The translations under genes were made by a program, and so were the position numbers. Positions 37,353 to 46,677 of a stretch of 64,000 bases of DNA are shown here, piece by piece; the first letter of the stretch is position 1; the number at the start of each line of letters is the position of its first letter. The notes under the pieces were generated by a model. That model made no database searches. It saw nothing but the letters and a program-made list of their open reading frames with translations, and was not told the origin of the DNA. The stretch spans positions 46,333 to 110,332 of the forward strand of contig CAMAWF010000001.1 in NCBI GenBank assembly GCA_945861895.1. The letters run 5' to 3'. This DNA comes from Rhizobium sp. Q54 (GTDB lineage: Bacteria > Pseudomonadota > Alphaproteobacteria > Rhizobiales > Xanthobacteraceae).

Positions 37353-38324
37353 ATGCGGCAATTTCTGGCATTGATCGCAGCGGGCGTGTTGCTGGCGGCT
37401 CCCGCCGGCGCACAGGACGGCGCTGCAAACTACCCGTCGAAGCCGATCAAGATCATCGTCTGCGTGCCTGCGGGCGGCGGCGTCGACACCGTGACGCGAA
37501 TTATCGGCGAGGGCTTGCGCAAGCGCTGGGGCCAGCCGGTGGTGATCGAGAACCGGGCGGGAGCTGCCGGCAATATCGGCGCCGAAGCGGTGTTTACCGC
37601 GGAGCCCGACGGTTACACTTTGCTTGCCGCACAGCCGGCGCCGCTCACGATCAATCCGATGCTCTACAAGAAACTTTCTTTCGATCCGGCGGCGTTCGAG
37701 CCGGTTGCGATCATGACGGCGATTCCAAACGTGCTGCTGGTGCGGCAGAACCTGCCCGTGCGCACCGCGCAGGAATTCATCACCTATGCCAAGGCCAATC
37801 CCAGCAAGCTCAATTACGCCTCGCAAGGCATCGGCACCACGTCGCATCTTACCACCGAACTTTTCCAGAAGGTGACCGGCACCAAGCTGGTGCATGTGCC
37901 TTACAAGGGCACATCGCCGGCGCTCAACGATATCGTCGCCGGGCATGTGGATTTCATCTTCATGGAGCTGGCGGCGGCGATCGGGCTGCACAACGGCGGC
38001 AAGGCGCGGATTCTTGCCGTCGCCACGGCGAAGCGCATTCTGGCGTTGCCGGAGATTCCGACGCTGGACGAGGCGGGCGTGAAAAAATTCGAATCCGGCA
38101 CATGGAACGCCATCGCCGCGCCGCCCAAAACCCCGGCGGCGATCGTCGCCAAGCTCAATGCGGCGATCAATGAGGTGCTCAAGAGCCCCGACGTGCAGGC
38201 GCACTTCCAGCAGCTCAATCTGCAAGCGGCCGGCGGGACGGCGGCGGCGAGCGCGGCTTTCATCAAGCAGGAAACGCAGGTCTGGGGCGACCTCATCCGC
38301 AGCGTCGGCATCGCACCGCAGTGA
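37353..38324 (+). CDS. Tripartite tricarboxylate transporter (Bug family) substrate-binding protein
   Basis: Signal peptide; YPSKPIKIIVCVPAGGGVDTVTRIIGEGLRKRWGQPVVIENRAGAAGNIGAEAV. Confidence 0.92.
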   Translation: MRQFLALIAAGVLLAAPAGAQDGAANYPSKPIKIIVCVPAGGGVDTVTRIIGEGLRKRWGQPVVIENRAGAAGNIGAEAVFTAEPDGYTLLAAQPAPLTINPMLYKKLSFDPAAFEPVAIMTAIPNVLLVRQNLPVRTAQEFITYAKANPSKLNYASQGIGTTSHLTTELFQKVTGTKLVHVPYKGTSPALNDIVAGHVDFIFMELAAAIGLHNGGKARILAVATAKRILALPEIPTLDEAGVKKFESGTWNAIAAPPKTPAAIVAKLNAAINEVLKSPDVQAHFQQLNLQAAGGTAAASAAFIKQETQVWGDLIRSVGIAPQ

Positions 38325-38354
38325 GGGCCGGGGGCCATTTAAGGCCGAAAATTA

Positions 38355-38369
38355 AAAGATAGTATCTTT
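38355..38369. promoter_or_regulatory. Palindrome AAAGATA-G-TATCTTT upstream of a GntR-family gene
   Basis: Perfect 7-bp arms with 1-bp centre, about 50 bp upstream of the regulator start. Confidence 0.55.
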
Positions 38370-38420
38370 ACTAGCTTTCATTTCCACGCTATTTTCAGGC
38401 CTCTTTGAAGGGGTTTCGAC

Positions 38421-39188
38421 GTGGCGCATCCCTCGCTCATGAGCGGCGACCCAGGCGGGCGGATCATGCTCCCCGGCCGCTCGTCGTCGCTATCCTCGCA
38501 GATCGTCGCCGAGGTGCGCGACGCGCTGTTCGCCAAGCGCTTCAAGCCCGGCGACTTTCTCGGCACCGAAAAGGATCTCGCCGCCCGCTTCGGGGTCAGC
38601 CGCATCGTCGCGCGCGACGCGCTGCGCACGCTGGAAGCGCTCGGCATCGTCGAAATCCGCATGGGCAAGGGCGGCGGGGCGCGCATCGCACGCGGCAATC
38701 CGCGGCTGTTCGCCGAAGCGCTCGCCGTGCAGCTCGATCTCACCGGCGTCACGGCTGCGGAAATCATGGATGCCCAGCGCGCCATCGAAACGCTGGGCGC
38801 CGAGTTGGCAGCCGAGAACGCCACCAAGTCCGACATCGCGCGGCTGCGGCAACTGCTCGCGCAGGCGCAAGCCGAGATCGGCGATCTCGATGCGTTTACG
38901 CGGCACTCACGCGATTTTCATCTTGCCGTCGCCGAGGCCTCGCACAACCGCGTGCTGGTGGTGCAGCTCATCTCGATCGAGCATGTGTCTTGGCCGCGCC
39001 GCAACCGCACGGCGACGCCGGAGCTCGCGCGCCGCATTCTCGACGTTCACGGCAAGCTCGCCGATTTGATCGAGCGCGGCGACGCCGGCGGCGCGCGCGC
39101 TCTCATGGACGACCACGTCAAGATGATTCGCGCGCGGCGCGTCGCCGAGCACGGCGAAACCCAGGCACAGGAGCGATCCTGCTGCTGA
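38421..39188 (+). CDS. GntR (FadR/FCD) family transcriptional regulator
   Basis: VRDALFAKRFKPGDFLGTEKDLAARFGVSRIVARDALRTLEALGIVEIRMGKGGGARI. Confidence 0.9.
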   Translation: MAHPSLMSGDPGGRIMLPGRSSSLSSQIVAEVRDALFAKRFKPGDFLGTEKDLAARFGVSRIVARDALRTLEALGIVEIRMGKGGGARIARGNPRLFAEALAVQLDLTGVTAAEIMDAQRAIETLGAELAAENATKSDIARLRQLLAQAQAEIGDLDAFTRHSRDFHLAVAEASHNRVLVVQLISIEHVSWPRRNRTATPELARRILDVHGKLADLIERGDAGGARALMDDHVKMIRARRVAEHGETQAQERSCC

Positions 39189-39230
39189 AGATTGCAATAG
39201 CGACAGCAATAAAATCGAGGGAGGCAACTG

Positions 39231-40103
39231 ATGGCCAAATTCATCATCGAACCGCACTTCCGGCTGCAGGAATGGGTAGCCGAGGAAAAGGATTACTTCC
39301 GCGCGGAAGGATTGGAATATGAATTTCGCGAGCTTGTGCGCACGACCAGCGGCAAGATACATGACAAGGGCGACAAGGTCGGCGCCTTCCAGTCGTTTGA
39401 AGCGGGCCGCGCGGCAAGCGTAAGCTGCGCCTGCCATTGGACGGTCAACGTCGCGGCCTCCAACGGCCATGGCAAAATGTTTACCGACGTGTATTCGGTG
39501 GCGCCCGCCGGCATTTTCGTGCCGGCCGATTCCAGGGTGAAAACTCCCGCCGATCTCGCCGGTGTGCCGATCTCGGTCGGCTTCCAGTCCGGCAGCCACT
39601 ACGCGACGGTGCAGGCGCTCGAGCCGTATATTCCGGCCGACAAGCTCAACTTGAACTATGCCGACGGCATGCTGTTCAAGCGCATGGAGCTTCTGATCGA
39701 CGGCAAGGCGCCGGCGGTCAACCTGTTCAGCGGGCCGTACTACTTCGCGGAGCAACTCGGCTTCCGCAAGATCATCGACACCACCTTCATGATCAGCACG
39801 ATGATCCACGGCAATCCCGACCCCGAGGATCTGCGCAAATTCTTCCGCGCCTTGCGCAAGGCGCAGCGCGACATCGACCTGCGGCCGGAACTCTATACGC
39901 ATTATTACAAGAACGAGTTTCCCGACCGCTTTCATCCCATGATGGACACACGGCGCTGGGGCCCGGGCGAACGCCTGGTGTTTGAGCCCTATACCAGGGA
40001 AGTTTACGAGGAATCCTTCGAGTGGATTGCATCCCACGGCATGTTCGCCGAGGGAAAGATGGGCAGCGGAAAATACGAGCAGGCCACCTTGTCGCTGACC
40101 TGA
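39231..40103 (+). CDS. NMT1/THI5-like substrate-binding-fold protein lacking a recognisable signal peptide
   Basis: MAKFIIEPHFRLQEWVAEEKDYFRAEGLEYEF...AGVPISVGFQSGSHYATVQALE; no N-terminal hydrophobic segment. Confidence 0.75.
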   Translation: MAKFIIEPHFRLQEWVAEEKDYFRAEGLEYEFRELVRTTSGKIHDKGDKVGAFQSFEAGRAASVSCACHWTVNVAASNGHGKMFTDVYSVAPAGIFVPADSRVKTPADLAGVPISVGFQSGSHYATVQALEPYIPADKLNLNYADGMLFKRMELLIDGKAPAVNLFSGPYYFAEQLGFRKIIDTTFMISTMIHGNPDPEDLRKFFRALRKAQRDIDLRPELYTHYYKNEFPDRFHPMMDTRRWGPGERLVFEPYTREVYEESFEWIASHGMFAEGKMGSGKYEQATLSLT

Positions 40104-40143
40104 ACGGTCCGGCCCGGTAGCGCCGATAAGCTGCGGCAAAAAC

Positions 40144-40178
40144 GCGCCGTGGACCCCAGGTTCACGGCGCTTTTCTTT
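40144..40178 (+). terminator. Rho-independent terminator
   Basis: GCGCCGTGGACC-CCA-GGTTCACGGCGC stem (one G-U pair) followed by TTTTCTTT. Confidence 0.85.
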
Positions 40179-40229
40179 GCCGTGGAGCTAAGGCATTCTC
40201 ATGGCAACAAATACAACCGGGAGGTAACG

Positions 40230-41411
40230 ATGAAGCTTTCCAGAATTGCCGCCGCAAGTCTGCTCGCCAGCGCAATGGGCATCGCCGCGGCCCAGGCGCA
40301 GGACACCCTGAAGATCGGCGTCATCCTGCCCTATTCCGGGCAGTTCGCCGACACGGCGACCCAGCTCGACGCCGGCATCAAGCTCTATATGAAGCAACAT
40401 GGCGACACCGTCGCCGGCAAAAAAATCGAGGTCATCCGCAAGGATGTCGGCGGCATCGCGCCGCCGGTCGCCAAGCGTCTGGCGGAAGAACTGGTCGTGC
40501 GCGACAAGGTCGATATTCTCGCCGGCTTCGTGCTCACGCCTAATGCGATCGCGGCTTGCGGCGTGTCGGCCGAGGCGAAGAAGCTGATGGTGATCATGAA
40601 CGCGGCGACCTCGATCATCACCGAGAAGTCGCCCTATTGCACCCGTACGTCATTCACGCTGCCGATGGTGACCCAGACGCTCGGCGCCTGGGCGGCAAAG
40701 AACGGCGTCAAAAAGGCTTACACCATGGCGGCGGACTACGCGCCGGGCCACGACGCCGAACAGGGCTTCATCACCGGATTGAAGGCCGGCGGCGGCGAGA
40801 TCATCGGCTCGGTACGCATGGCGGTCGCCAATCCGGATTTCTCGGCTTACGTCCAGCGCGCGAAGGATATCAACCCTGAATCGATCTTCGTATTCGTGCC
40901 GGCCGGCGCGCAGCCGGCGGCGTTCGGCAAGGCCATCGCCGAGCGCGGCATCGACACCAAGAAGATCAGGGTGATGGGCGCCGGCGAACTCACCGACGAC
41001 AGCGCGCTCAAGCAGATGGGCGACGCCGCGCTCGGGATCATCACCGCCTGGAACTACGATCACAATCACAATTCCAAGATGAACAAGGACTTCGTCGCCG
41101 CCTTCAAGAAGGACAACAACGGCGTCAATCCGAACTTCCTCGCGGTCGGTGGCTACGACGGCATGCACCTGATCTACGAAGCTGTGAAGAAGACCAAGGG
41201 CAAGCTCGACGCCGACAGCCTGATCGGCGCGGTCAAGGGCATGAAGTGGGAAAGCCCGCGCGGCCCGATGTCGATCGATCCCGAGACCCGCGACGTCATT
41301 TCGACCATCTACATCCGCCGGGTGCAGAAGGTCGGCGGCCAGCTGGTCAATGTCGAGGTCGACAGGATCCCGAACGTCAAGGACCCGGTCAAGGCGGCGA
41401 TGAAGAAGTAA
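40230..41411 (+). CDS. ABC transporter substrate-binding protein (LivK-like), third system
   Basis: MKLSRIAAASLLASAMGIAAAQAQDTLKIGVILPYSGQFADTATQLDAGIKLYMKQHG. Confidence 0.92.
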   Translation: MKLSRIAAASLLASAMGIAAAQAQDTLKIGVILPYSGQFADTATQLDAGIKLYMKQHGDTVAGKKIEVIRKDVGGIAPPVAKRLAEELVVRDKVDILAGFVLTPNAIAACGVSAEAKKLMVIMNAATSIITEKSPYCTRTSFTLPMVTQTLGAWAAKNGVKKAYTMAADYAPGHDAEQGFITGLKAGGGEIIGSVRMAVANPDFSAYVQRAKDINPESIFVFVPAGAQPAAFGKAIAERGIDTKKIRVMGAGELTDDSALKQMGDAALGIITAWNYDHNHNSKMNKDFVAAFKKDNNGVNPNFLAVGGYDGMHLIYEAVKKTKGKLDADSLIGAVKGMKWESPRGPMSIDPETRDVISTIYIRRVQKVGGQLVNVEVDRIPNVKDPVKAAMKK

Positions 41412-41453
41412 GCGGCCGGTCCATCGGCCGGTCGAAAGAAAGGGCGATCCGCC

Positions 41454-42317
41454 ATGATCGGCCCTATCGTCGGCGTCCTGTTCGACGGCTTTGCCTACGG
41501 GATGCTGCTGTTTCTGCTGTCGGTCGGGCTGTCAGTGACGCTGGGCTTGATGAATTTCGTCAACCTGGCGCACTGCGGCTTCGCCATGCTTGGCGGCTAT
41601 GTCACCGTCACGTTGATGAACGACCTGCACTGGCCGTTTTTTGCGACGTTGCCGGTCGCCTTCCTGGCCGCGGCGGCGGCGAGCGTGGTGCTTGAGCGCG
41701 CATTGTACCGGCGGCTGTATCGCGCCAGCGATCTCGACCAGGTGCTGCTGACCATCGGCATCGCCTTCATCTCGGTCGCGGTCGCCGCCTATTACTTCGG
41801 CACCACGCAGCAGCCGATCGAGATGCCGCCCTACCTGCGCGGCTCGACGACGCTGCTCGGCGTCAATTTCGCCAGCTACCGGTTGTTCCTGGTCGGCGTG
41901 GCGCTGGTCGTGACCTTGCTGCTGATCGCCGGACTTGAATACACCCGCTTCGGCGCGCAGGTGCGCGCGGCGGTCGACAATCAGCGCATGGCGCGCGGGA
42001 TGGGCATCAACGTCGATGCCACGTTCGCCGCCACCTTTGCGCTCGGCAGTGGACTTGCCGGCCTCGGCGGCGCGCTCGCCATCGAAATCGTCGGCCTCGA
42101 TCCGGTCTTTGCCTTCACCTATCTGGTCTATGTGCTGATCGTGGTATCGGTCGGCGGCCTCGGCTCGATCGCCGGATCGTTTGCCGCCGCGACCCTGATC
42201 GGCATCAGCGATATCGCCGGCAAATATTACGTGCCGGAGCTGGGCGCCTTTCTCATCTATCTGGTCATGGTCGCCGTGCTGATGTGGCGGCCGGCCGGAT
42301 TGTTCGGGAGGCGCTAG
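41454..42317 (+). CDS. ABC transporter permease (LivH-like), third system
   Basis: VGLSVTLGLMNFVNLAHCGFAMLGGYVTV; ends at TAG that lies within the palindromic repeat. Confidence 0.92.
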   Translation: MIGPIVGVLFDGFAYGMLLFLLSVGLSVTLGLMNFVNLAHCGFAMLGGYVTVTLMNDLHWPFFATLPVAFLAAAAASVVLERALYRRLYRASDLDQVLLTIGIAFISVAVAAYYFGTTQQPIEMPPYLRGSTTLLGVNFASYRLFLVGVALVVTLLLIAGLEYTRFGAQVRAAVDNQRMARGMGINVDATFAATFALGSGLAGLGGALAIEIVGLDPVFAFTYLVYVLIVVSVGGLGSIAGSFAAATLIGISDIAGKYYVPELGAFLIYLVMVAVLMWRPAGLFGRR

Positions 42318-42366
42318 CGCATGATCCCGCAAAGTGGGAACCGGTTTTCGGATAAGATCATGCGCA
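42312..42366. repeat. Dispersed palindromic repeat, family A (copy 3)
   Basis: GCGCATGATC (42317-42326) ... GATCATGCGC (42356-42365), core AAAGTGGGAACCGGTTTTCGGA. Confidence 0.9.
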
Positions 42367-42377
42367 GGCAAGACGCC

Positions 42378-43367
42378 ATGGCAAACACCGCAGGCGCGGC
42401 CAAACCGCAACTCTACCTTCGCTCGCTCAGCCGCTGGCGGCCGATCGAAATCGCGTTCTGGCTGGCGACGCTGCTGCCGTTCGTTCTGTTTCCAGATTAT
42501 CTGTCGCTGGCGAGCCAGATCGCCATCGCCGCGCTGTTTGCGCTCTCGCTCGATCTCATTCTCGGCTACGCCGGCATCGTCTCGCTCGGTCATGCGGCGT
42601 TTTTCGGCATCGGCGCCTACACCGCCGGACTGTTCTCGAAATTCGTGTGGGGCGAACTGTTTTCCGGAATGCTGGTTGCGGCGGCAATGGCCGCGCTGGT
42701 CGGCTATGCCAGTAGCTTCATCATCGCGCGCTTCCGCCATCTCACGCTGATCATGATTACGCTCGGATTGGGGCTGCTGCTGCACGAAGCGGCGAACAGC
42801 GCAAACTGGCTCACCGGCGGCTCCGACGGCTTGCAGGGCGTGCAGGCGTGGCCGCTGCTGGGCTTATTCAAATTCGATCTCTACGGCACCACCGCCTACG
42901 CCTATTCGCTGGCAGTGTTGTTTTTCGTTTTCCTCGCCGCGCGGCGGCTGATCAATTCGCCGTTCGGTCTTTCGCTGCGCGGCATTCGCGAAAATTGGAT
43001 GCGGATGCCCGCCATCGGCGCGGCCAGCCGCGCGCATATCCGCAAAATCTACACCATCTCCGCCGCCATTGCCGGCATTGCCGGCGCGCTGATCGCGCAG
43101 ACCACGAAAACCGTGTCGCTCGAAGCATTGAGTTTCGAGCGCTCCGCCGACGTGCTGGTCATGCTGGTGCTTGGCGGCGCCGGGCGGCTCTATGGCGGGC
43201 TGATCGGCGCGCTGATCTTCCTGGTTGCGCGCGACCGGTTTTCCGGCATCGCACCGCAATTCTGGTATTTTTGGATCGGCATTATGCTGGTGGCGGTCGT
43301 CATTTTCCTGCCCAACGGAATCCTCGGCGGCCTGTCGAATATACTATCGCGGCGGAACCGTTCGTGA
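42378..43367 (+). CDS. ABC transporter permease (LivM-like), third system
   Basis: LDLILGYAGIVSLGHAAFFGIGAYTAGLF; start at MANTAGAAKP preferred over MIPQSGNRFSDKIMR, which is repeat-encoded. Confidence 0.9.
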   Translation: MANTAGAAKPQLYLRSLSRWRPIEIAFWLATLLPFVLFPDYLSLASQIAIAALFALSLDLILGYAGIVSLGHAAFFGIGAYTAGLFSKFVWGELFSGMLVAAAMAALVGYASSFIIARFRHLTLIMITLGLGLLLHEAANSANWLTGGSDGLQGVQAWPLLGLFKFDLYGTTAYAYSLAVLFFVFLAARRLINSPFGLSLRGIRENWMRMPAIGAASRAHIRKIYTISAAIAGIAGALIAQTTKTVSLEALSFERSADVLVMLVLGGAGRLYGGLIGALIFLVARDRFSGIAPQFWYFWIGIMLVAVVIFLPNGILGGLSNILSRRNRS

Positions 43368-44119
43368 GCGCGCCTGCATTATCGACACGCGGCCTCGCCA
43401 AGAGCTTCGGCTCGCTGGTCGTCGCCAAGGACATCGAGATCAATCTGCCGAAGGGCGTGCGTTACGCCCTGATCGGCCCGAACGGCGCCGGCAAGACCAC
43501 GCTGATCAATCTGATGACCGGCATGCTGGCGCCCAACCAGGGAAAAATATTTCTCGGCGATGAAGACATCACCGAACTTGAGCCGCAGCAGCGCGTGCGC
43601 CGCGGCCTCGCGCGCACGTTCCAGATCAATACGCTGTTTCCCGGGCTCAATGCGCTTGAAGCGGTGACGCTTGCGGTGTGCGAGCGGCGCGGCATCTCCG
43701 GTCAATTCTGGCAAAATATTTCCGTCCATCGCGAGGCGATCGAGGAAGCGTACGAAATTCTGGTCAGGCTGCGGCTCGGCGAGAGCTGTTACCAGCCGAC
43801 GCGCGAATTGCCCTATGGCCGCCAGCGCCTGCTGGAAATCGCGCTGGCGCTGGCGACGCGGCCGAAGGTGCTGCTGCTCGACGAGCCTGCCGCCGGCGTA
43901 CCGCAGGAGGAAAGCGGCGATATTTTCGAGGCGGTGGAGGACTTGTCGCAAGACATCACGCTGCTGTTTATCGAGCACGACATGCATGTGGTGTTCCGCT
44001 TCGCCAGCCACATCATCGTCATGGTCGGCGGCGCCATTTTCACCGCAGGCTCGCCGGCCGAAATTGCCGCCGACCCGCGCGTGCGCGAAGTCTATCTGGG
44101 AACGCGTTCGCATGGCTGA
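43364..44119 (+). CDS. ABC transporter ATP-binding protein (LivG-like), third system
   Basis: GTG start; RYALIGPNGAGKTTLINLMTGML, ELPYGRQRLLEIALAL, LLLDEPAAGVP. Confidence 0.9.
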   Translation: MSAPALSTRGLAKSFGSLVVAKDIEINLPKGVRYALIGPNGAGKTTLINLMTGMLAPNQGKIFLGDEDITELEPQQRVRRGLARTFQINTLFPGLNALEAVTLAVCERRGISGQFWQNISVHREAIEEAYEILVRLRLGESCYQPTRELPYGRQRLLEIALALATRPKVLLLDEPAAGVPQEESGDIFEAVEDLSQDITLLFIEHDMHVVFRFASHIIVMVGGAIFTAGSPAEIAADPRVREVYLGTRSHG

Positions 44120-44831
44120 ACCGCTGCTCTCGCTGCATCAGGTGCGCGCCGGCTACGGCGAGGCGATGGTGTTGCACGATATCTCGCTCGAACTTTCCGA
44201 GCATGGCAGCCTCGCCGTGCTCGGCCGCAACGGCGTCGGCAAATCCACATTGTTGCTCACCATCATGGGTTTCACTCAGCTTCATAGCGGAAGCATTATC
44301 TGGCGCGGCCGCGACATTTCCAACACGGCGCCGCACCGGCGCGCGCGCGCGGGCATCGGCTGGGTGGCGCAGGAGCGCGAGATATTCCCCTCGCTCAGCC
44401 TGGAGGAAAACCTCACCGTGGCGGCGCGGCCGGGCGCGTGGGACCTCGCCGCCGTCTACAAAATGTTTCCGCGACTGCGCGAGCGCCGGGGCAATATGGG
44501 CAACCAGCTTTCCGGCGGCGAACAGCAAATGCTGGCGATCGCCCGCGCATTGATGACAAATCCGGCGTTGCTGTTGCTGGACGAACCGCTGGAGGGCCTC
44601 GCGCCGGTCCTTGTCGACGAGCTGATTGCCGCGATGAAGCTGATGCTGTCGGACCGGCGCACCGCCATCATCCTGGTCGAGCAGCACAGCGAGATCGCGC
44701 TGGCGATGACGCAGGACGCGCTGGTGCTGGAGCGCGGCAGCGTGGTGCATCGCGCACCGGCGGAGAACTTGCGCAATGACGCTGTCACACTCGACCGCCT
44801 GGTCGGCTTGCGCGTGAGCGGCGCGGCATAA
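44112..44831 (+). CDS. ABC transporter ATP-binding protein (LivF-like), third system
   Basis: MAEPLLSLHQVRAGYGEAMVLHDISLELSEHGSLAVLGRNGVGKST, QLSGGEQQMLAIARALM. Confidence 0.92.
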   Translation: MAEPLLSLHQVRAGYGEAMVLHDISLELSEHGSLAVLGRNGVGKSTLLLTIMGFTQLHSGSIIWRGRDISNTAPHRRARAGIGWVAQEREIFPSLSLEENLTVAARPGAWDLAAVYKMFPRLRERRGNMGNQLSGGEQQMLAIARALMTNPALLLLDEPLEGLAPVLVDELIAAMKLMLSDRRTAIILVEQHSEIALAMTQDALVLERGSVVHRAPAENLRNDAVTLDRLVGLRVSGAA

Positions 44832-44865
44832 ATAATGCTCCGGTTGCGAAAATGAGGTGAGTGAC

Positions 44866-45768
44866 ATGGCCGGACCTATGATCCCCCGCGAGCGAAGCGA
44901 CTATTCGGCGATTATCGACCGGCCACCGCTCAAGCTGCCCGGCAAGGCGCGCATCGTGTTCTGGACCATCGTCAATTACGAGGTGTGGGACATCGGCAAG
45001 CCGATGGCGCGGCAACTGCTCCCGGCGCCGACCGGCGTTCCGCTGATGCCGGACGTGGTGCATTGGGGATTTCACGAATACGGCATGCGGGTGGGCTGCT
45101 GGCGCTTTTTCGAGCTTTACAAAAAGCTCGGCATCAAGCCGACACTCGCCGCCAATGCGCGCATCTGCGAGGATTATCCGCGCGTCGCCGAAGAGGCCAA
45201 GCGTGCGGGGTGGGAATTCATGGGCCACGCCTACGAACAGGGGCCGATCCACAAAGAGACCGATCAGGCCGGCATGATCGCCCGCACCATGGACATCATG
45301 CAGAAATTCACCGGCAAGCGGCCGGTCGGCTGGCTCGGCCCCGGCCTGACGCAAACGCTCGACACGCCGGAGAATTTGGCGGCCGCCGGCGTCAAATATA
45401 TCGGCGACTGGGTCTACGACGACGAGCCGACGGTGATCCGCACCGCCAAGGGCCCGCTGGTGACGCTGCCCTACACGATCGAACTCAACGACATCCCGAT
45501 GATGATCATCCAGCACCACGAGAGCGATTATTTGCTCAAGCGCGCCATCGACCAGTTCGACCGGCTCTATGCCGAGAGCAAGAAGCGCGCGAAATTCGTG
45601 GCGCTGGCAATCCATCCCTACATCAGCGGACAGCCGCACCGGATCAAATATCTCGAGGCGATCTATAAATACGTCAACAAGCACCAGGGCGTGCTGCACT
45701 GGAACGGCGAACAGATTCTCGACTGGTATCAGCCGATCGCCAACGCACAAGCAAAGGCCGCAAAATGA
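44866..45768 (+). CDS. Polysaccharide deacetylase family protein (PuuE/allantoinase-like), paralog 1
   Basis: RSDYSAIIDRPPLKLPGKARIVFWTIVNYEVWD...WGFHEYGMRVGCWRFFELYKKLGIKPTLAANA..GWEFMGHAYEQ. Confidence 0.82.
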   Translation: MAGPMIPRERSDYSAIIDRPPLKLPGKARIVFWTIVNYEVWDIGKPMARQLLPAPTGVPLMPDVVHWGFHEYGMRVGCWRFFELYKKLGIKPTLAANARICEDYPRVAEEAKRAGWEFMGHAYEQGPIHKETDQAGMIARTMDIMQKFTGKRPVGWLGPGLTQTLDTPENLAAAGVKYIGDWVYDDEPTVIRTAKGPLVTLPYTIELNDIPMMIIQHHESDYLLKRAIDQFDRLYAESKKRAKFVALAIHPYISGQPHRIKYLEAIYKYVNKHQGVLHWNGEQILDWYQPIANAQAKAAK

Positions 45769-46670
45769 ATTTCCCCAAGCCCCCCGTCGGCATGCTGCCG
45801 AACGACCGTCTCGACTATTCGGCCATCGTCAACCGCGCGCCGCTCAAGCTGCCGAAAGGCGCGCGCATGGTGGTCTGGACCATCACCAATGTGGAGGAAT
45901 GGGACCCGACGCAGACGATGCCGCGCACGGTGCTCACGCCGCCGGCCGGCGGTTCGCCGATGCCGGATATCCCCAACTGGTGCTGGCACGAATACGGCAA
46001 CCGCGTCGGCTTCTGGCGCTTGTTGCAGGTGTATGACGAGTTCAAGATTCCGGGCGTCATGAACATCAACGGCGTCGCGGTGGATGCTTTCCCCGATATC
46101 GTGAAGGCCTGCGTCGAGCGCAAATGGGAATTTCTCGGCCACGGCTACACCCAGCGCAACATGCAGAAGGTCGAAAACGAGCGCGCGGATATCCGCAAAA
46201 GCGCCGAGGTGATCGCGAAAGCCACCGGCAAGCGGCCGCGCGGCTGGCTCGGGCCGGGCCTGACCGAAACCTGGGAGACGCCCGATATTCTCGCCGAGGA
46301 AGGCTACGATTACGTCGCCGACTGGGTGCTCGACGATCAGCCGGTGTGGATGAAAACGCGCGGCAAGCCGATCCTCAACATTCCCTACACCCAAGAGTGC
46401 AACGACGTCGCCATGATGCTGATCCAGCATCACAAGGCATCGGAGTTCTACGAGCGCGCGATCGATCAGTTCGAGCAGATTTACAAGGATGCCAAGAACT
46501 CCGCCCGCGTCATGGCAATTTCAGTGCATCCCTACATCATGGGCGCGCCGCACCGGGTAAAATATTTCCGCAGGATTTTCGAGAAAATCCGGAAGAAAAA
46601 GGACGTGCTGTTCTGGACCGGCGAGCAAATCGCGGACTGGTATCTCAAGACCGGCCCGAAGGCGCCGTAA
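45765..46670 (+). CDS. Polysaccharide deacetylase family protein (PuuE/allantoinase-like), paralog 2
   Basis: [33 protein letters not shown]...[49 protein letters not shown] overlap with paralog 1. Confidence 0.82.
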   Translation: MNFPKPPVGMLPNDRLDYSAIVNRAPLKLPKGARMVVWTITNVEEWDPTQTMPRTVLTPPAGGSPMPDIPNWCWHEYGNRVGFWRLLQVYDEFKIPGVMNINGVAVDAFPDIVKACVERKWEFLGHGYTQRNMQKVENERADIRKSAEVIAKATGKRPRGWLGPGLTETWETPDILAEEGYDYVADWVLDDQPVWMKTRGKPILNIPYTQECNDVAMMLIQHHKASEFYERAIDQFEQIYKDAKNSARVMAISVHPYIMGAPHRVKYFRRIFEKIRKKKDVLFWTGEQIADWYLKTGPKAP

Positions 46671-46677
46671 GGAAGGC

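Noticed and set aside
42321-42377. N-terminal extension MIPQSGNRFSDKIMRRQDA of the livM-like protein
   Set aside because: Encoded by the palindromic repeat; the same peptide-type strings occur at other repeat copies, so an internal ATG at 42378 is preferred.
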